From positions 1 to 22,410 of the forward strand of contig JAYRER010000041.1 in assembly GCA_041908795.1 (NCBI GenBank): DNA of 22,410 nucleotides, in the 5' to 3' direction. This DNA comes from CAYLHB01 sp041908795. Its GTDB lineage: Bacteria > Patescibacteriota > Minisyncoccia > Phycocordibacterales > UBA12088. The translations under genes were made by a program, and so were the position numbers. Of the stretch, positions 13,122 to 20,168 are shown in pieces; position 1 is the first letter of the stretch; each line of letters opens with the position of its first letter. Below the pieces are notes generated by a model, which saw only the letters and a list, made by a program, of their open reading frames with translations, was not told the origin of the DNA and did not search any database.

Positions 13122-15497
13122 ATGTCACATTCTCCCACGCATCCAACCACCCTCGTGCTCCTCGACGCACATGCGATTCTCCACCGTGCCTACCATGCCC
13201 TCCCGGGTTTCACTTCGGCGACCGGCGAGCCCACCGGAGCACTCTACGGCCTCTCACTTATGGTGCTCTCCGTCATGGAGACGCTCAAACCGGAGTACCT
13301 TATCGCGTGCTACGATCTCCCGAAGCCGACCCTGCGCCACGAGGCGTATGGGGCATACAAAGCGGGGAGAGCGAAAGTGGATGAAGAACTCATCGCCCAA
13401 TTGGAGCGGAGTAAAACACTCATTGATGCGTTTGCCATTCCGCGATTTGAGGCGGAAGGGTTTGAAGCCGACGACCTCCTCGGCACCATTGCGGAGGCGA
13501 TGCGTATCCACCCCGATGTGCGTGTCATCATCGCCTCGGGCGACATGGACACACTCCAACTGGTGGATGACAAGCGTGTGCAGGTGTTTACCCTCAAGAA
13601 GGGCATCAAAGACACGGTGCTCTACGACGAGGCGCACGTGGTAGAACGCTATGGTTTTACCCCAAAACTTCTTCCCGATTACAAGGGTCTGCGAGGAGAC
13701 CCATCCGACAACATCCCAGGTGTCCATGGTATTGGCGAGAAGACCGCGCTCAAGCTCGTGCAGACCTTTGGCTCACTCGAGTCGTTGTTTGATGCGCTTG
13801 AGAAAAAGTCGGAATCTCTCACAAAAGCAGGAATTACGCCACGCATTGTTGAGCTCTTGCGTACTGCGAAAGACGAGGCGCTCTTTAGTCGCGAGCTCGC
13901 AACCATTCGCAGAGATGCGCCCATAGACTTCACGTTGCCAAAGGATCCGTGGCGAGCGACGCTCGATGTGCCGCGCCTCCTCACATTTTTGAATGAGCTG
14001 GGATTTCGCTCACTTGTTCCTCGCGTGCGTGCACTCATGGGAGATCCCGCTAATGTTGTGGTGGAAGAAAAGGAAGAGGTACCCGATGCAATCGCGGTCG
14101 CGGAAACAGCAGTCGCGCTTTGGCTCCTTGAGAGCGATCGCACGAACCCCACCCTCGAAGACATTTGCGAGTATGCGCGCGTAGAGTCGTTTGACCGTGC
14201 CCGAGCGAGTATTCAGAAAGAGCTTCGTGACCGAAACTTGCTACGGGTGTACGAGGACATTGAGCTTCCACTCATGCCGACACTGCGGGACATGGAGCGG
14301 CACGGCGTGCTCATTGACCGGGAGTACTTGGGAAAGCTCTCGCGGCGCTACCGTGCAGAGCAGAAGGTGCTTGAGGAGAAAATTCACACACAGGCCGGCC
14401 GTGAGTTCAACATCAACTCACCGCGCCAGCTTGGCGAAGTGCTCTTTGATGAGCTCAAGCTGGGGACTGGCAAGGCGAAACGCACTGCGACAGGTCAGCG
14501 ATCAACACGCGAGAACGAGCTCGCGAAGCTTAAAGGTAGTCATCCGATTATTGAGGATATCCTGGAGTACCGTGAGCTCTCGAAGCTCCTTTCCACGTAC
14601 ATAGATGCACTGCCGACACTTGCGGGGTCTGATGGGCGCATCCACGCGCGTTTCTTGCAGGCTGGAACGACAACTGGTCGTATCTCATCGCAAAATCCGA
14701 ACCTCCAAAACATTCCTATCCGTACCACGCGAGGGGAGGCGATACGCGGCGCGTTTGTAGCTCCTGAAGGGTTTGCACTCGTCGCGGCAGATTACTCGCA
14801 GATTGAGCTACGGACGGCAGCCTTCCTTTCCAACGATAAAAAACTCATCGACATATTTTCACATGGGAGAGATATTCACACGGAGGTTGCCGCGGAGGTG
14901 TTCGGGGTTCCTCCGGAACTTGTAGATAAAGAGATGCGACGACGAGCGAAAATCATCAACTTCGGCATTCTCTACGGCATGGGCGTGAACGCGCTCAAGG
15001 AAAATCTTGGCTCAACGCGAGAGGAGGCACAGTGCTACCTTGATGAGTACTTCAAGCGCTTTGCGGGCATTGCGCGCTACATCGACGAGGTGAAAGCGGA
15101 GGTGCACCGTACCGGTGCGACACACACCTTCTTTGGGCGCCGTAGGCAGTTTGAGGGGATACGTTCCCCGCTCCCGTACATTGTTTCCGCGGCAGAGCGC
15201 ATGGCGGTGAATGCCCCCATCCAGGGCACGTCCGCTGACATCATAAAACTGGCGATGGTGAACATGGCGCGCACCATTGGGGAGCACTCGCTCTACGATG
15301 ATGTGTACCTGGTGCTCACGGTGCATGACGAACTCATTTTTGAGGTGCGAGAGTCGAAGCTCGCTCTGGTTGCCGCCCTTGTGCGCGACACAATGGAGCA
15401 TGTGATGACATCCGAAGAGACAAAGGGAGTCCCGCTTGTGGTTGAGGTAGAGAGCGGACCAAACTGGGGCGAGATGACTAAGATTGACCGTTCGTAG
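13122..15497 (+). CDS. polA: DNA polymerase I with 5' nuclease and without proofreading
   Basis: Pol I removes RNA primers and fills gaps in replication and repair. The 791 residues contain the 5'-3' nuclease domain (about 8-300; acidic clusters FEADDLLG, ASGDMDTLQ and the helix-hairpin-helix GDPSDNIPGVHGIGEKTA), a much reduced middle region (about 310-375), and the family A polymerase. Motif A is VAADYSQIELR (D557), the O helix R606/K610/F614/Y618 in RRRAKIINFGILYG, and motif C TVHDELIF (D736). The middle region keeps only VALWLLESDRTNPTLEDI-like remnants and none of the carboxylates of a 3'-5' exonuclease, so proofreading is absent, as in Taq polymerase. Phenylalanine at the O-helix position predicts discrimination against dideoxynucleotides. 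It is followed by holA. Confidence 0.96.
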   Translation: MSHSPTHPTTLVLLDAHAILHRAYHALPGFTSATGEPTGALYGLSLMVLSVMETLKPEYLIACYDLPKPTLRHEAYGAYKAGRAKVDEELIAQLERSKTLIDAFAIPRFEAEGFEADDLLGTIAEAMRIHPDVRVIIASGDMDTLQLVDDKRVQVFTLKKGIKDTVLYDEAHVVERYGFTPKLLPDYKGLRGDPSDNIPGVHGIGEKTALKLVQTFGSLESLFDALEKKSESLTKAGITPRIVELLRTAKDEALFSRELATIRRDAPIDFTLPKDPWRATLDVPRLLTFLNELGFRSLVPRVRALMGDPANVVVEEKEEVPDAIAVAETAVALWLLESDRTNPTLEDICEYARVESFDRARASIQKELRDRNLLRVYEDIELPLMPTLRDMERHGVLIDREYLGKLSRRYRAEQKVLEEKIHTQAGREFNINSPRQLGEVLFDELKLGTGKAKRTATGQRSTRENELAKLKGSHPIIEDILEYRELSKLLSTYIDALPTLAGSDGRIHARFLQAGTTTGRISSQNPNLQNIPIRTTRGEAIRGAFVAPEGFALVAADYSQIELRTAAFLSNDKKLIDIFSHGRDIHTEVAAEVFGVPPELVDKEMRRRAKIINFGILYGMGVNALKENLGSTREEAQCYLDEYFKRFAGIARYIDEVKAEVHRTGATHTFFGRRRQFEGIRSPLPYIVSAAERMAVNAPIQGTSADIIKLAMVNMARTIGEHSLYDDVYLVLTVHDELIFEVRESKLALVAALVRDTMEHVMTSEETKGVPLVVEVESGPNWGEMTKIDRS

Positions 15498-15551
15498 CCG
15501 GCTCTGCGCTCACCGTACACTTACTACTTCATACTTTCCCCACAACCGCTC

Positions 15552-16265
15552 ATGCTCTACGTTTTTCACGGAACCGATACGTCGGCGTCACTCGCAAAGA
15601 CACAAGCGTTTGTGGAGATGTTACGACGCAAACAGCCCGATGCGGAGGTGTTTCGCTTTGATGAAGATACGTTCTCACCTGATGGTGTACGGGAGCTTGC
15701 GTATGCACGCGGGCTTTTTGTCGAGAAACACCTTGTGGTACTGCGGGGTGTGTTGGGGAGCACCGCGTATCGAGAGTCGCTCATTGCACTATGTAGCACA
15801 CTCAAGGAGTCTCCGAATGTTTTCGTGCTTCACGAGGGGAAGCTTGACGCGGCTCTGAAGCGGGAGGTTGGCGCGCACGCAGATAAGGTTGAGGAGTGTG
15901 CGGAGAAGGGCGGGGGAAAGCCCTCGTTCAACATTTTTGCGCTTGGTGATGCGCTCGGTACTCGCGATCGTCGGCTCCTCTGGACGCTCTACGTGAAAGC
16001 GCTCCGTGCCGGACACGAGCCGGAGGAGTTGCATGGTACACTCTTCTGGGCCGTGAAGAGTATGCTCCTTGCGAGTAGCACCACGTCAGCTGAGGAGGCG
16101 GGACAAAAACCGTTTGTATGGGGAAAATTTAATCGGTACGCAAAGGCCTACACAAAAGAGGAGCTTACTGGACTCTCACGCGACCTCGTGGAGCTCTACC
16201 ACGAAGCGCACCGTGGCCGCTATCCGCTTGAGACCGCACTTGAACGTTGGGTACTTGCGCGCTAA
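15552..16265 (+). CDS. holA: DNA polymerase III delta subunit-like (HolA)
   Basis: The delta subunit is the wrench of the clamp loader that opens the DnaN ring. The N-terminal pattern MLYVFHGTDTSASLAKTQAF, then FRFDEDTFSPDGVRELAYAR and LFVEKHLVVLRGV, follows the delta family (a degenerate AAA+ fold without Walker A). The C-terminal LLWTLYVKALRAGHEPEELH followed by GTLFWAVKSMLLA is the usual delta C-terminal helical domain. At 237 residues it is about 100 shorter than E. coli delta, and the middle is compressed. It lies 54 bases after polA with no Shine-Dalgarno sequence. Its stop overlaps the stop of the next, convergent gene by two bases. Assignment by pattern only, but three regions agree. 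Confidence 0.8.
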   Translation: MLYVFHGTDTSASLAKTQAFVEMLRRKQPDAEVFRFDEDTFSPDGVRELAYARGLFVEKHLVVLRGVLGSTAYRESLIALCSTLKESPNVFVLHEGKLDAALKREVGAHADKVEECAEKGGGKPSFNIFALGDALGTRDRRLLWTLYVKALRAGHEPEELHGTLFWAVKSMLLASSTTSAEEAGQKPFVWGKFNRYAKAYTKEELTGLSRDLVELYHEAHRGRYPLETALERWVLAR

Positions 16266-16582
16266 GCGGCTTTTTTCTTTTCTGTAGGTTCGTCTTCGTT
16301 GTTTTTTTGTGGAAATGGAATAACTACTTTTTTCACCTGCTCTGCTTTTTTCCTTGCCAATTCCACCATGTAGCGTATCCACGTGGTGCGCTTGTGCGCC
16401 CATGCGCTGTATGGTTCATCAAAGTCGGAGAAATGTCGGTTCGTGATATTCTTTTTCACCCACGCATCGTATTCATTGGGGGCGATACGAGACTCGCTTG
16501 TTCCGTCGTTAATTTGATCAAGTACATCGGCATTTCTCACACATTGTGCTTCTTGTACGTCGAGTGGGTTTTCTTGTGACAT
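16262..16582 (-). CDS. Conserved-looking hypothetical protein, 106 residues
   Basis: The protein starts MSQENPLDVQEAQCVRNADV, has a central segment with many aromatic residues (YDAWVKKNITNRHFSDFDEP, then YSAWAHKRTTWIRYMVELAR) and ends in a charged, lysine-rich tail. It has no signal peptide and no membrane segment. I do not recognise the family. The repeated aromatic/basic pattern (AWVKKN, AWAHKRTTWIRY) could be a small nucleic-acid- or protein-binding helical fold. The coding frame is convergent with holA and their stop codons overlap. It lies downstream of tRNA-Lys and a hairpin on the same strand. The competing frame on the opposite strand is mostly hydrophobic and less protein-like. Confidence 0.65.
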   Translation of the reverse strand: MSQENPLDVQEAQCVRNADVLDQINDGTSESRIAPNEYDAWVKKNITNRHFSDFDEPYSAWAHKRTTWIRYMVELARKKAEQVKKVVIPFPQKNNEDEPTEKKKAA

Positions 16583-16611
16583 GTCCCAAGCATACCTCGT
16601 TCTTTACATAC

Positions 16612-16643
16612 CACAAAGCGCCGTGGAACCACGGCGCTTTGTG
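16612..16643. terminator. Perfect 15-bp hairpin downstream of tRNA-Lys, no U-tract
   Basis: CACAAAGCGCCGTGG (16612-16626) pairs perfectly with CCACGGCGCTTTGTG (16629-16643) around two bases. It follows the 3' end of tRNA-Lys (minus) by 6 bases, as a terminator would, and precedes the hypothetical gene by 29 bases. There is no T-run on either side. Its outer CACAA...GCGCC/GGCGC...TTGTG pattern matches the hairpin after tyrS (7116-7143). Confidence 0.6.
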
Positions 16644-16649
16644 CGCGTG

Positions 16650-16722
16650 TCCGCCCAGTTGGATTCGAACCAACGACCTTCTCCTTAAAAGGGAGCCGCT
16701 CTACCGACTGAGCTATGGGCGG
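16650..16722 (-). tRNA. tRNA-Lys (anticodon UUU)
   Basis: The 73-base minus-strand sequence folds as a full cloverleaf: acceptor CCGCCCA/TGGGCGG perfect, D stem GCTC/GAGC, anticodon stem GCTCC/GGAGA with loop CTTTTAA (anticodon TTT at 34-36), T stem GTTGG/CCAAC with loop TTCGAAT, discriminator A73. The outermost anticodon-stem pair (27-43) is a G-A mismatch. CCA is not encoded. A minus-strand promoter lies just upstream. Confidence 0.95.
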
Positions 16723-16730
16723 GTTGGGAA

Positions 16731-16759
16731 ATAGTACGACAATAATTATTTTTTGTCGA
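16731..16759 (-). promoter_or_regulatory. Promoter of tRNA-Lys
   Basis: On the minus strand TCGACA (16754-16759) and TACTAT (16731-16736) are 17 bases apart, with the predicted start about 7 bases on, next to the tRNA 5' end at 16722. The spacer is AT-rich and contains an imperfect CGACAA/TTGTCG inverted repeat. It lies right after the doxX-like stop codon (16761). Confidence 0.65.
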
Positions 16760-16760
16760 A

Positions 16761-17138
16761 CTATAGTGGCTTGTCAAAGGCAAAAGGTCCCGGTCCAAGG
16801 AAGAGGAGTGAGAATGAGATAATAAAGAGAAGTAGAAAAAGGGGTCGGTCACCGGGTGCGCGTAGTGTGGGGGGCAGGCTCATCGACACGAGCGAAGTTG
16901 CCATGGCAACGAGAGCCGCTCCCTGTGTGAAGAGTCCAAGTAGAAGAAGCGCACCCGTGCCTGTTTGAGCAAGACCGAGTACAAGCAGGAACGCACGTCG
17001 TGTCACACTGTCTGCTTGCATGCGAAACATGCGCACAGTGCGTATGCCAAGGAGAAAAAAGTAGGTACCTACAGTACCACGCAGAAGCACAGTTGCTAGG
17101 ACCGATACTCCGAAAAGTTCTGGAAACAGGGAAAACAT
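16761..17138 (-). CDS. DoxX-like integral membrane protein
   Basis: The 125-residue protein has four predicted membrane helices (about 10-31, 49-69, 72-90 and 98-115). The helix-2 region, GLAQTGTGALLLLGLFTQGA, and the C-terminal LLFLGPGPFAFDKPL match the DoxX/DoxD pattern (G.G.LLLLGL.T....... and L.GPG.FS.D). DoxX-family proteins are small membrane proteins linked to thiosulfate:quinone oxidoreductase or to poorly understood redox complexes; the function here is unknown. It stands alone between the tRNA-Lys promoter and a divergent methyltransferase gene. A TAGAAT-like -10 (minus) lies in the gap upstream of its ATG. Confidence 0.75.
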   Translation of the reverse strand: MFSLFPELFGVSVLATVLLRGTVGTYFFLLGIRTVRMFRMQADSVTRRAFLLVLGLAQTGTGALLLLGLFTQGAALVAMATSLVSMSLPPTLRAPGDRPLFLLLFIISFSLLFLGPGPFAFDKPL

Positions 17139-17191
17139 GCGCTGAGGAGTGTCCGCATTCTACCATATGTTAAGCTGGCGCCTCGTGCGCA

Positions 17192-17707
17192 ATGAAGTAC
17201 CATGCTGGGATGAACGAGGTGTACGTCATACTCCACAGTGTTCGGAGTGCTCATAATGTGGGGTCCATTCTGCGTACTGCGGATGGGGTGGGTGTGGCAA
17301 AGGTATATTTCACCGGTGTCACCCCGACACCCATTGACCGTTTCGGAAGGCCACGTAAGGATGTTGCAAAGGTGGCGCTAGGGGCAGAGAAGACCGTTGC
17401 GTGGGAGCAACGCGACAGCACTGAAGCGCTCATCCGAGAGTTCAAGGAACGGGGCGTACGCGTGGTGGCGGTTGAACAGGATACTCGCTCAGTTTCGTAC
17501 CTCTCGCATGTGTGTGTGGGATCCACGGCTTTTTTGTTTGGTGCCGAGGTGGATGGGGTGCCACCCTCACTACTTTCGCTTTGTGACGCGGTAGTGGAAC
17601 TGCCCATGTATGGGAAAAAAGAGTCGCTCAATGTTGCGGTGGTGGTTGGTATTGTGTTGTACCACGCACGAGCACAGCCAATGAGGTCCTTGGCTCCCAT
17701 CGATTAG
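17192..17707 (+). CDS. SpoU/TrmH-family RNA 2'-O-methyltransferase
   Basis: This SPOUT enzyme transfers a methyl group from S-adenosylmethionine to a ribose 2'-OH in tRNA or rRNA. The family motifs are present: motif 1 HNVGSILRTADGVG with N22 and R28, motif 2 FLFGAEVDGVP (about 114-124), motif 3 ELPMYGKKESLNVAVVVGI (about 136-154). The 171-residue protein is the bare catalytic domain with no N-terminal substrate-binding domain, so it resembles TrmH/TrmL-type enzymes; the exact target base cannot be told. The start may be ATG 17192 or 17210 (MNEVYVIL); the first is used. Its stop overlaps the stop of the convergent Mur ligase gene. Confidence 0.9.
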   Translation: MKYHAGMNEVYVILHSVRSAHNVGSILRTADGVGVAKVYFTGVTPTPIDRFGRPRKDVAKVALGAEKTVAWEQRDSTEALIREFKERGVRVVAVEQDTRSVSYLSHVCVGSTAFLFGAEVDGVPPSLLSLCDAVVELPMYGKKESLNVAVVVGIVLYHARAQPMRSLAPID

Positions 17708-18975
17708 ACGCCCCGCCTTTTCAACGTGTGCAGTTCTTCTCGTGCCACTTGAGCGTCGCTCCAGGAGACCTTGCTCCCCTTTGGTCCCATAATGAACGGG
17801 TCGGTGCCTTTACCGGTAATCAAAACAACATCGCCGCTCTTTGCGCGTGCAAACGCTTCACGTATCGCCTCGCGACGGTCCATGATGATGGTGGGGGTCT
17901 TCTCCTTGATCCCCGCGACCATCTCGTCCACGATGGCGCGCGGGTCCTCGTCGTATGGGTCTTCATCGGTCAAAATGATGTCACGGCAGTACCGTTCCGC
18001 CACCTGGGCCATCTCGGGTCGCTTCCACCTGTCTCTACCGCCCCCGCAGTTGCCGAGTACACACACTTTCTCCTGGTTGGGGAATGCGCGATACAGCTTT
18101 TCAAGTGAGTCTTTTGTGTGGGCATAGTCAACAACAACCGTGAACGGTTGTCCCTCGTCAATTTTTTCAACGCGCCCCGCGACTACCTCAAATCGTTCAA
18201 GTGCGCGCTTCACCGTTTCCATTGGTATACCGAGGAAGCGGGCGAAGGTGACCGCACCGAGTATGTTGTAGAGGTTGAAGGTGCCCAGGAGTGGTGAGTG
18301 TACAGATACTCCCTCGTAGGTGAAGAGGATGCCGCGATCATTTTCCGTGTGCGGCTCGGCGTGCTTGAGGGAGTAGGGGAGTTGTGTCACCTCGGCGGGT
18401 ACATCCATAAAAAGTGCTCCATGTTCATCATCACGGTTACTCACCACTACGCGACGTTCCTTACTCGAAGCGATGAGTGCGTCGCGAAGTCGAAGCTTAG
18501 AGTCGCGGTAGGCCTCGAACGACCCGTGACTCTCAATGTGCTCAGGAGAGAGGTTGGTAAACACGAGCGCATCGAGCGCGATGTGCGCGTGGCGCCAGAG
18601 CCGCGCACCCTCGCTCGTCATCTCAACCACCGCAAATCCACAGTCTTCATCCACCGCGCGGCGGAGAAATCGTTGCATGAAAAAGCGTCCGGGCATGCTC
18701 ATTTTATAGAGGTTCGGCTCGCTCTCGTTCGCCACCTTGAAGCGTATGGTGTTTGAGAGTGCGGTGGTGTGGCCCGCCTCCTCGAGGATGGCAGAGATGA
18801 GTTCGGTGGTGGTGCTTTTGCCTTTCGTGCCCGTTACCCCCACCACGTAGAGTTTGCGGGAGGGGAAGCTGTAGCGTAGAGCGGCGAGTGTCGCAAGGAG
18901 GAGGTGGTAGGTTGGTTGAAGTGCGCGGAAGAGGCGCCTTGGTATCAGTGTGCGGAGTGCGTCAGTGGTATTCAT
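17704..18975 (-). CDS. MurE-like Mur ligase lacking the N-terminal domain
   Basis: Mur ligases add amino acids to UDP-MurNAc-peptides using ATP. The 423-residue protein begins with a hydrophobic stretch (about 24-38) and goes straight to the central ATPase domain: GVTGTKGKSTTT (46-57), FTNLSPEHIESHG and DALIASSKERRVVVSNRDDE. The C-terminal ligase domain has VVAGRVEKI, VVDYAHTKDSLEKLY and LGNCGGGRDRWKRPEMA. Canonical MurE carries another 70-90 N-terminal residues for UDP-MurNAc binding. Where meso-diaminopimelate enzymes have DNPR, this one reads DEDPYDEDPR. It is therefore a MurE-like ligase with unclear substrate; related short Mur ligases act on non-MurNAc substrates in other systems. It lies in a gap-separated line with ruvA upstream. 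Confidence 0.85.
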   Translation of the reverse strand: MNTTDALRTLIPRRLFRALQPTYHLLLATLAALRYSFPSRKLYVVGVTGTKGKSTTTELISAILEEAGHTTALSNTIRFKVANESEPNLYKMSMPGRFFMQRFLRRAVDEDCGFAVVEMTSEGARLWRHAHIALDALVFTNLSPEHIESHGSFEAYRDSKLRLRDALIASSKERRVVVSNRDDEHGALFMDVPAEVTQLPYSLKHAEPHTENDRGILFTYEGVSVHSPLLGTFNLYNILGAVTFARFLGIPMETVKRALERFEVVAGRVEKIDEGQPFTVVVDYAHTKDSLEKLYRAFPNQEKVCVLGNCGGGRDRWKRPEMAQVAERYCRDIILTDEDPYDEDPRAIVDEMVAGIKEKTPTIIMDRREAIREAFARAKSGDVVLITGKGTDPFIMGPKGSKVSWSDAQVAREELHTLKRRGV

Positions 18976-18997
18976 AATCTGGGTTGCGGCTGTAGTG

Positions 18998-19084
18998 TAA
19001 TTCCTAATGTCTAATTTCTAAACTCTACCCATTTTCTTTAACATACACACCGGTTTAGATATTAGTAATTAGACATTAGAAATT
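18998..19084. repeat. AT-rich inverted-repeat element, copy 2
   Basis: TAATTCCTAATGTCTAATTT and the following ten bases (18998-19027) pair imperfectly with 19056-19084 (ending GACATTAGAAATT), about 29 bases per arm with a handful of mismatches. The spacer is about 28 bases. The arms share the TCTAATTTCTAA unit with the element at 13011-13089. It occupies most of the ruvA to Mur-ligase gap and would form a stem in RNA on either strand. Confidence 0.78.
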
Positions 19085-19098
19085 GGAGTTTTCCATTC

Positions 19099-19674
19099 CT
19101 ATCCTCTCGCGAGGAGCCTCAACGCTTCCTTGATACGCGTTCCCTGGTCGCTCACGCTCTCCGGCACGAGGCGAAGGGCCTCGCGGGCTTCCTCGTGACG
19201 GTACCCGAGCGCCTTGAGTGCCTCGAGCGCATCCTCCTCCTCGCGGCGCAGTGCGGTGGCACCCACCACCTCAAGCTCGCCGAGCTTGTCGCGCAGTTCC
19301 AGGCACACTTTTTCTGCCGTCTTTCTTCCGATCCCCGATACCTTTGTGAGGTAGCCCACGTCGCTTGCGGCAATTGCGCTCTTGAGCTTCTCGAGTTTAT
19401 CGAGCGACATGATGCCGACCGCTCCTCGCGGGCCTACGCCCGATACGGAAATGAGGAGCTTGAAGAGTTCAAGTTCGCCGTACTCGAGGAAGCCGTAGAG
19501 GTCGAGCGCATCCTCTCGCACCACGAGGTGTATCCATAGGTCAAGCGCGGCTCCCACCTTGGTGTCGGCGATAAGCGAAGGGGTCACGTAGACCTTGTAT
19601 CCTACGCCACTTACGCTAAGCACCAGCCATGAGGTTTTGGTGGCGGAAACAGTACCGGTGAGCTGGGCTATCAT
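19099..19674 (-). CDS. ruvA: Holliday junction DNA-binding protein RuvA
   Basis: RuvA tetramers hold the four-way junction flat and attach RuvB motors. I set the start at 19674 (MIAQLTGTVSATK), the conserved N-terminus of the family. The frame stays open to 19746, but the 24 extra residues do not look like RuvA. The 191-residue product has the OB-fold (VSGVGYKVYVTP and VREDALDLYGF), two helix-hairpin-helix motifs (ISVSGVGPRGAVGIMS and LTKVSGIGRKTAEKVCLEL) and the C-terminal RuvB-contact domain (DALEALKALGYRHEEAREAL). It is separate from ruvB and ruvC and divergent from rpsT. The Mur ligase gene lies downstream after the inverted-repeat element. Confidence 0.95.
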   Translation of the reverse strand: MIAQLTGTVSATKTSWLVLSVSGVGYKVYVTPSLIADTKVGAALDLWIHLVVREDALDLYGFLEYGELELFKLLISVSGVGPRGAVGIMSLDKLEKLKSAIAASDVGYLTKVSGIGRKTAEKVCLELRDKLGELEVVGATALRREEEDALEALKALGYRHEEAREALRLVPESVSDQGTRIKEALRLLARG

Positions 19675-19746
19675 GGGAAGTATGGTGAAGCTCGATATAC
19701 CCATCATAGCTGAAGTCACATCCATACGCACGGGGTCCCGTAGCAC

Positions 19747-19774
19747 TTGCGTTTTTCGCCTATCGTGCTACTCT
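19747..19774 (+). promoter_or_regulatory. Promoter of rpsT
   Basis: TTGCGT (19747-19752) and TACTCT (19769-19774) are 16 bases apart. The predicted start, near 19781, leaves about 10 bases of leader before ATG 19791, again without a Shine-Dalgarno sequence. Confidence 0.5.
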
Positions 19775-19790
19775 CCTGTGACGTAAACAT

Positions 19791-20099
19791 ATGCCGATTA
19801 CCTCATCAGCCAAGAAAGCGATGCGAGCAAGCGAGCGAAAGCGCGTGTTCAACGTGCGCCGCAACCGCGCCATGAAGGATGCGATGAAGGAGGTGCGTCA
19901 GCTCGCGAGTGCAGGGAAGGCGGTAGAAGCCGCGGCACTTCTCCCCAAGGCCTACCAAGCAATCGACAAGGCGGCCAAGCGCGGTGTCATCAAGCCAAAT
20001 GCGGCTGCTCGAAAGAAATCAAGGCTTACCAAAGCACTCACACAGACGAAAGAAGTCGTAAAGAAGGGTAGGGCGAAGGCTAAGGCGAAGGCGGAGTAA
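19791..20099 (+). CDS. rpsT: Ribosomal protein S20
   Basis: S20 is a helical protein that binds 16S rRNA early in assembly of the small ribosomal subunit. The 102-residue product begins MPITSSAKKAMRASERKRVF, and contains RNRAMKDAMKE, LPKAYQAIDKAAKRGVIKPN and AARKKSRLTKAL, matching the S20 pattern closely. The C-terminus carries a slightly longer lysine/alanine-rich tail (KKGRAKAKAKAE). The gene is monocistronic: it has its own promoter, and an intrinsic terminator lies 42 bases after the stop. Confidence 0.96.
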   Translation: MPITSSAKKAMRASERKRVFNVRRNRAMKDAMKEVRQLASAGKAVEAAALLPKAYQAIDKAAKRGVIKPNAAARKKSRLTKALTQTKEVVKKGRAKAKAKAE

Positions 20100-20141
20100 G
20101 GTCGCGCGGGTTGTTCGAACCTCTAACAAGAACCTAACAAG

Positions 20142-20166
20142 AAGTGCCCCCGGCGCTTTTGTTGTT
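20142..20166 (+). terminator. Intrinsic terminator of rpsT
   Basis: AAGTGCC (20142-20148) pairs with GGCGCTT (20152-20158, one G-U pair) around a CCC loop, followed by the T-rich TTGTTGTTGCTT. It ends just before the stop of the convergent HD gene (20169). Confidence 0.75.
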
Positions 20167-20168
20167 GC

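Noticed and set aside
13679..14164. 161-residue minus-strand ORF opposite polA
   Set aside because: Serine/arginine-rich antisense shadow of the conserved 5' nuclease region.
19675..19746. 24-residue N-terminal extension of RuvA
   Set aside because: RuvA proteins start with MI-x-x-L-x-G; the extension is not family-like and would overlap the rpsT promoter side.
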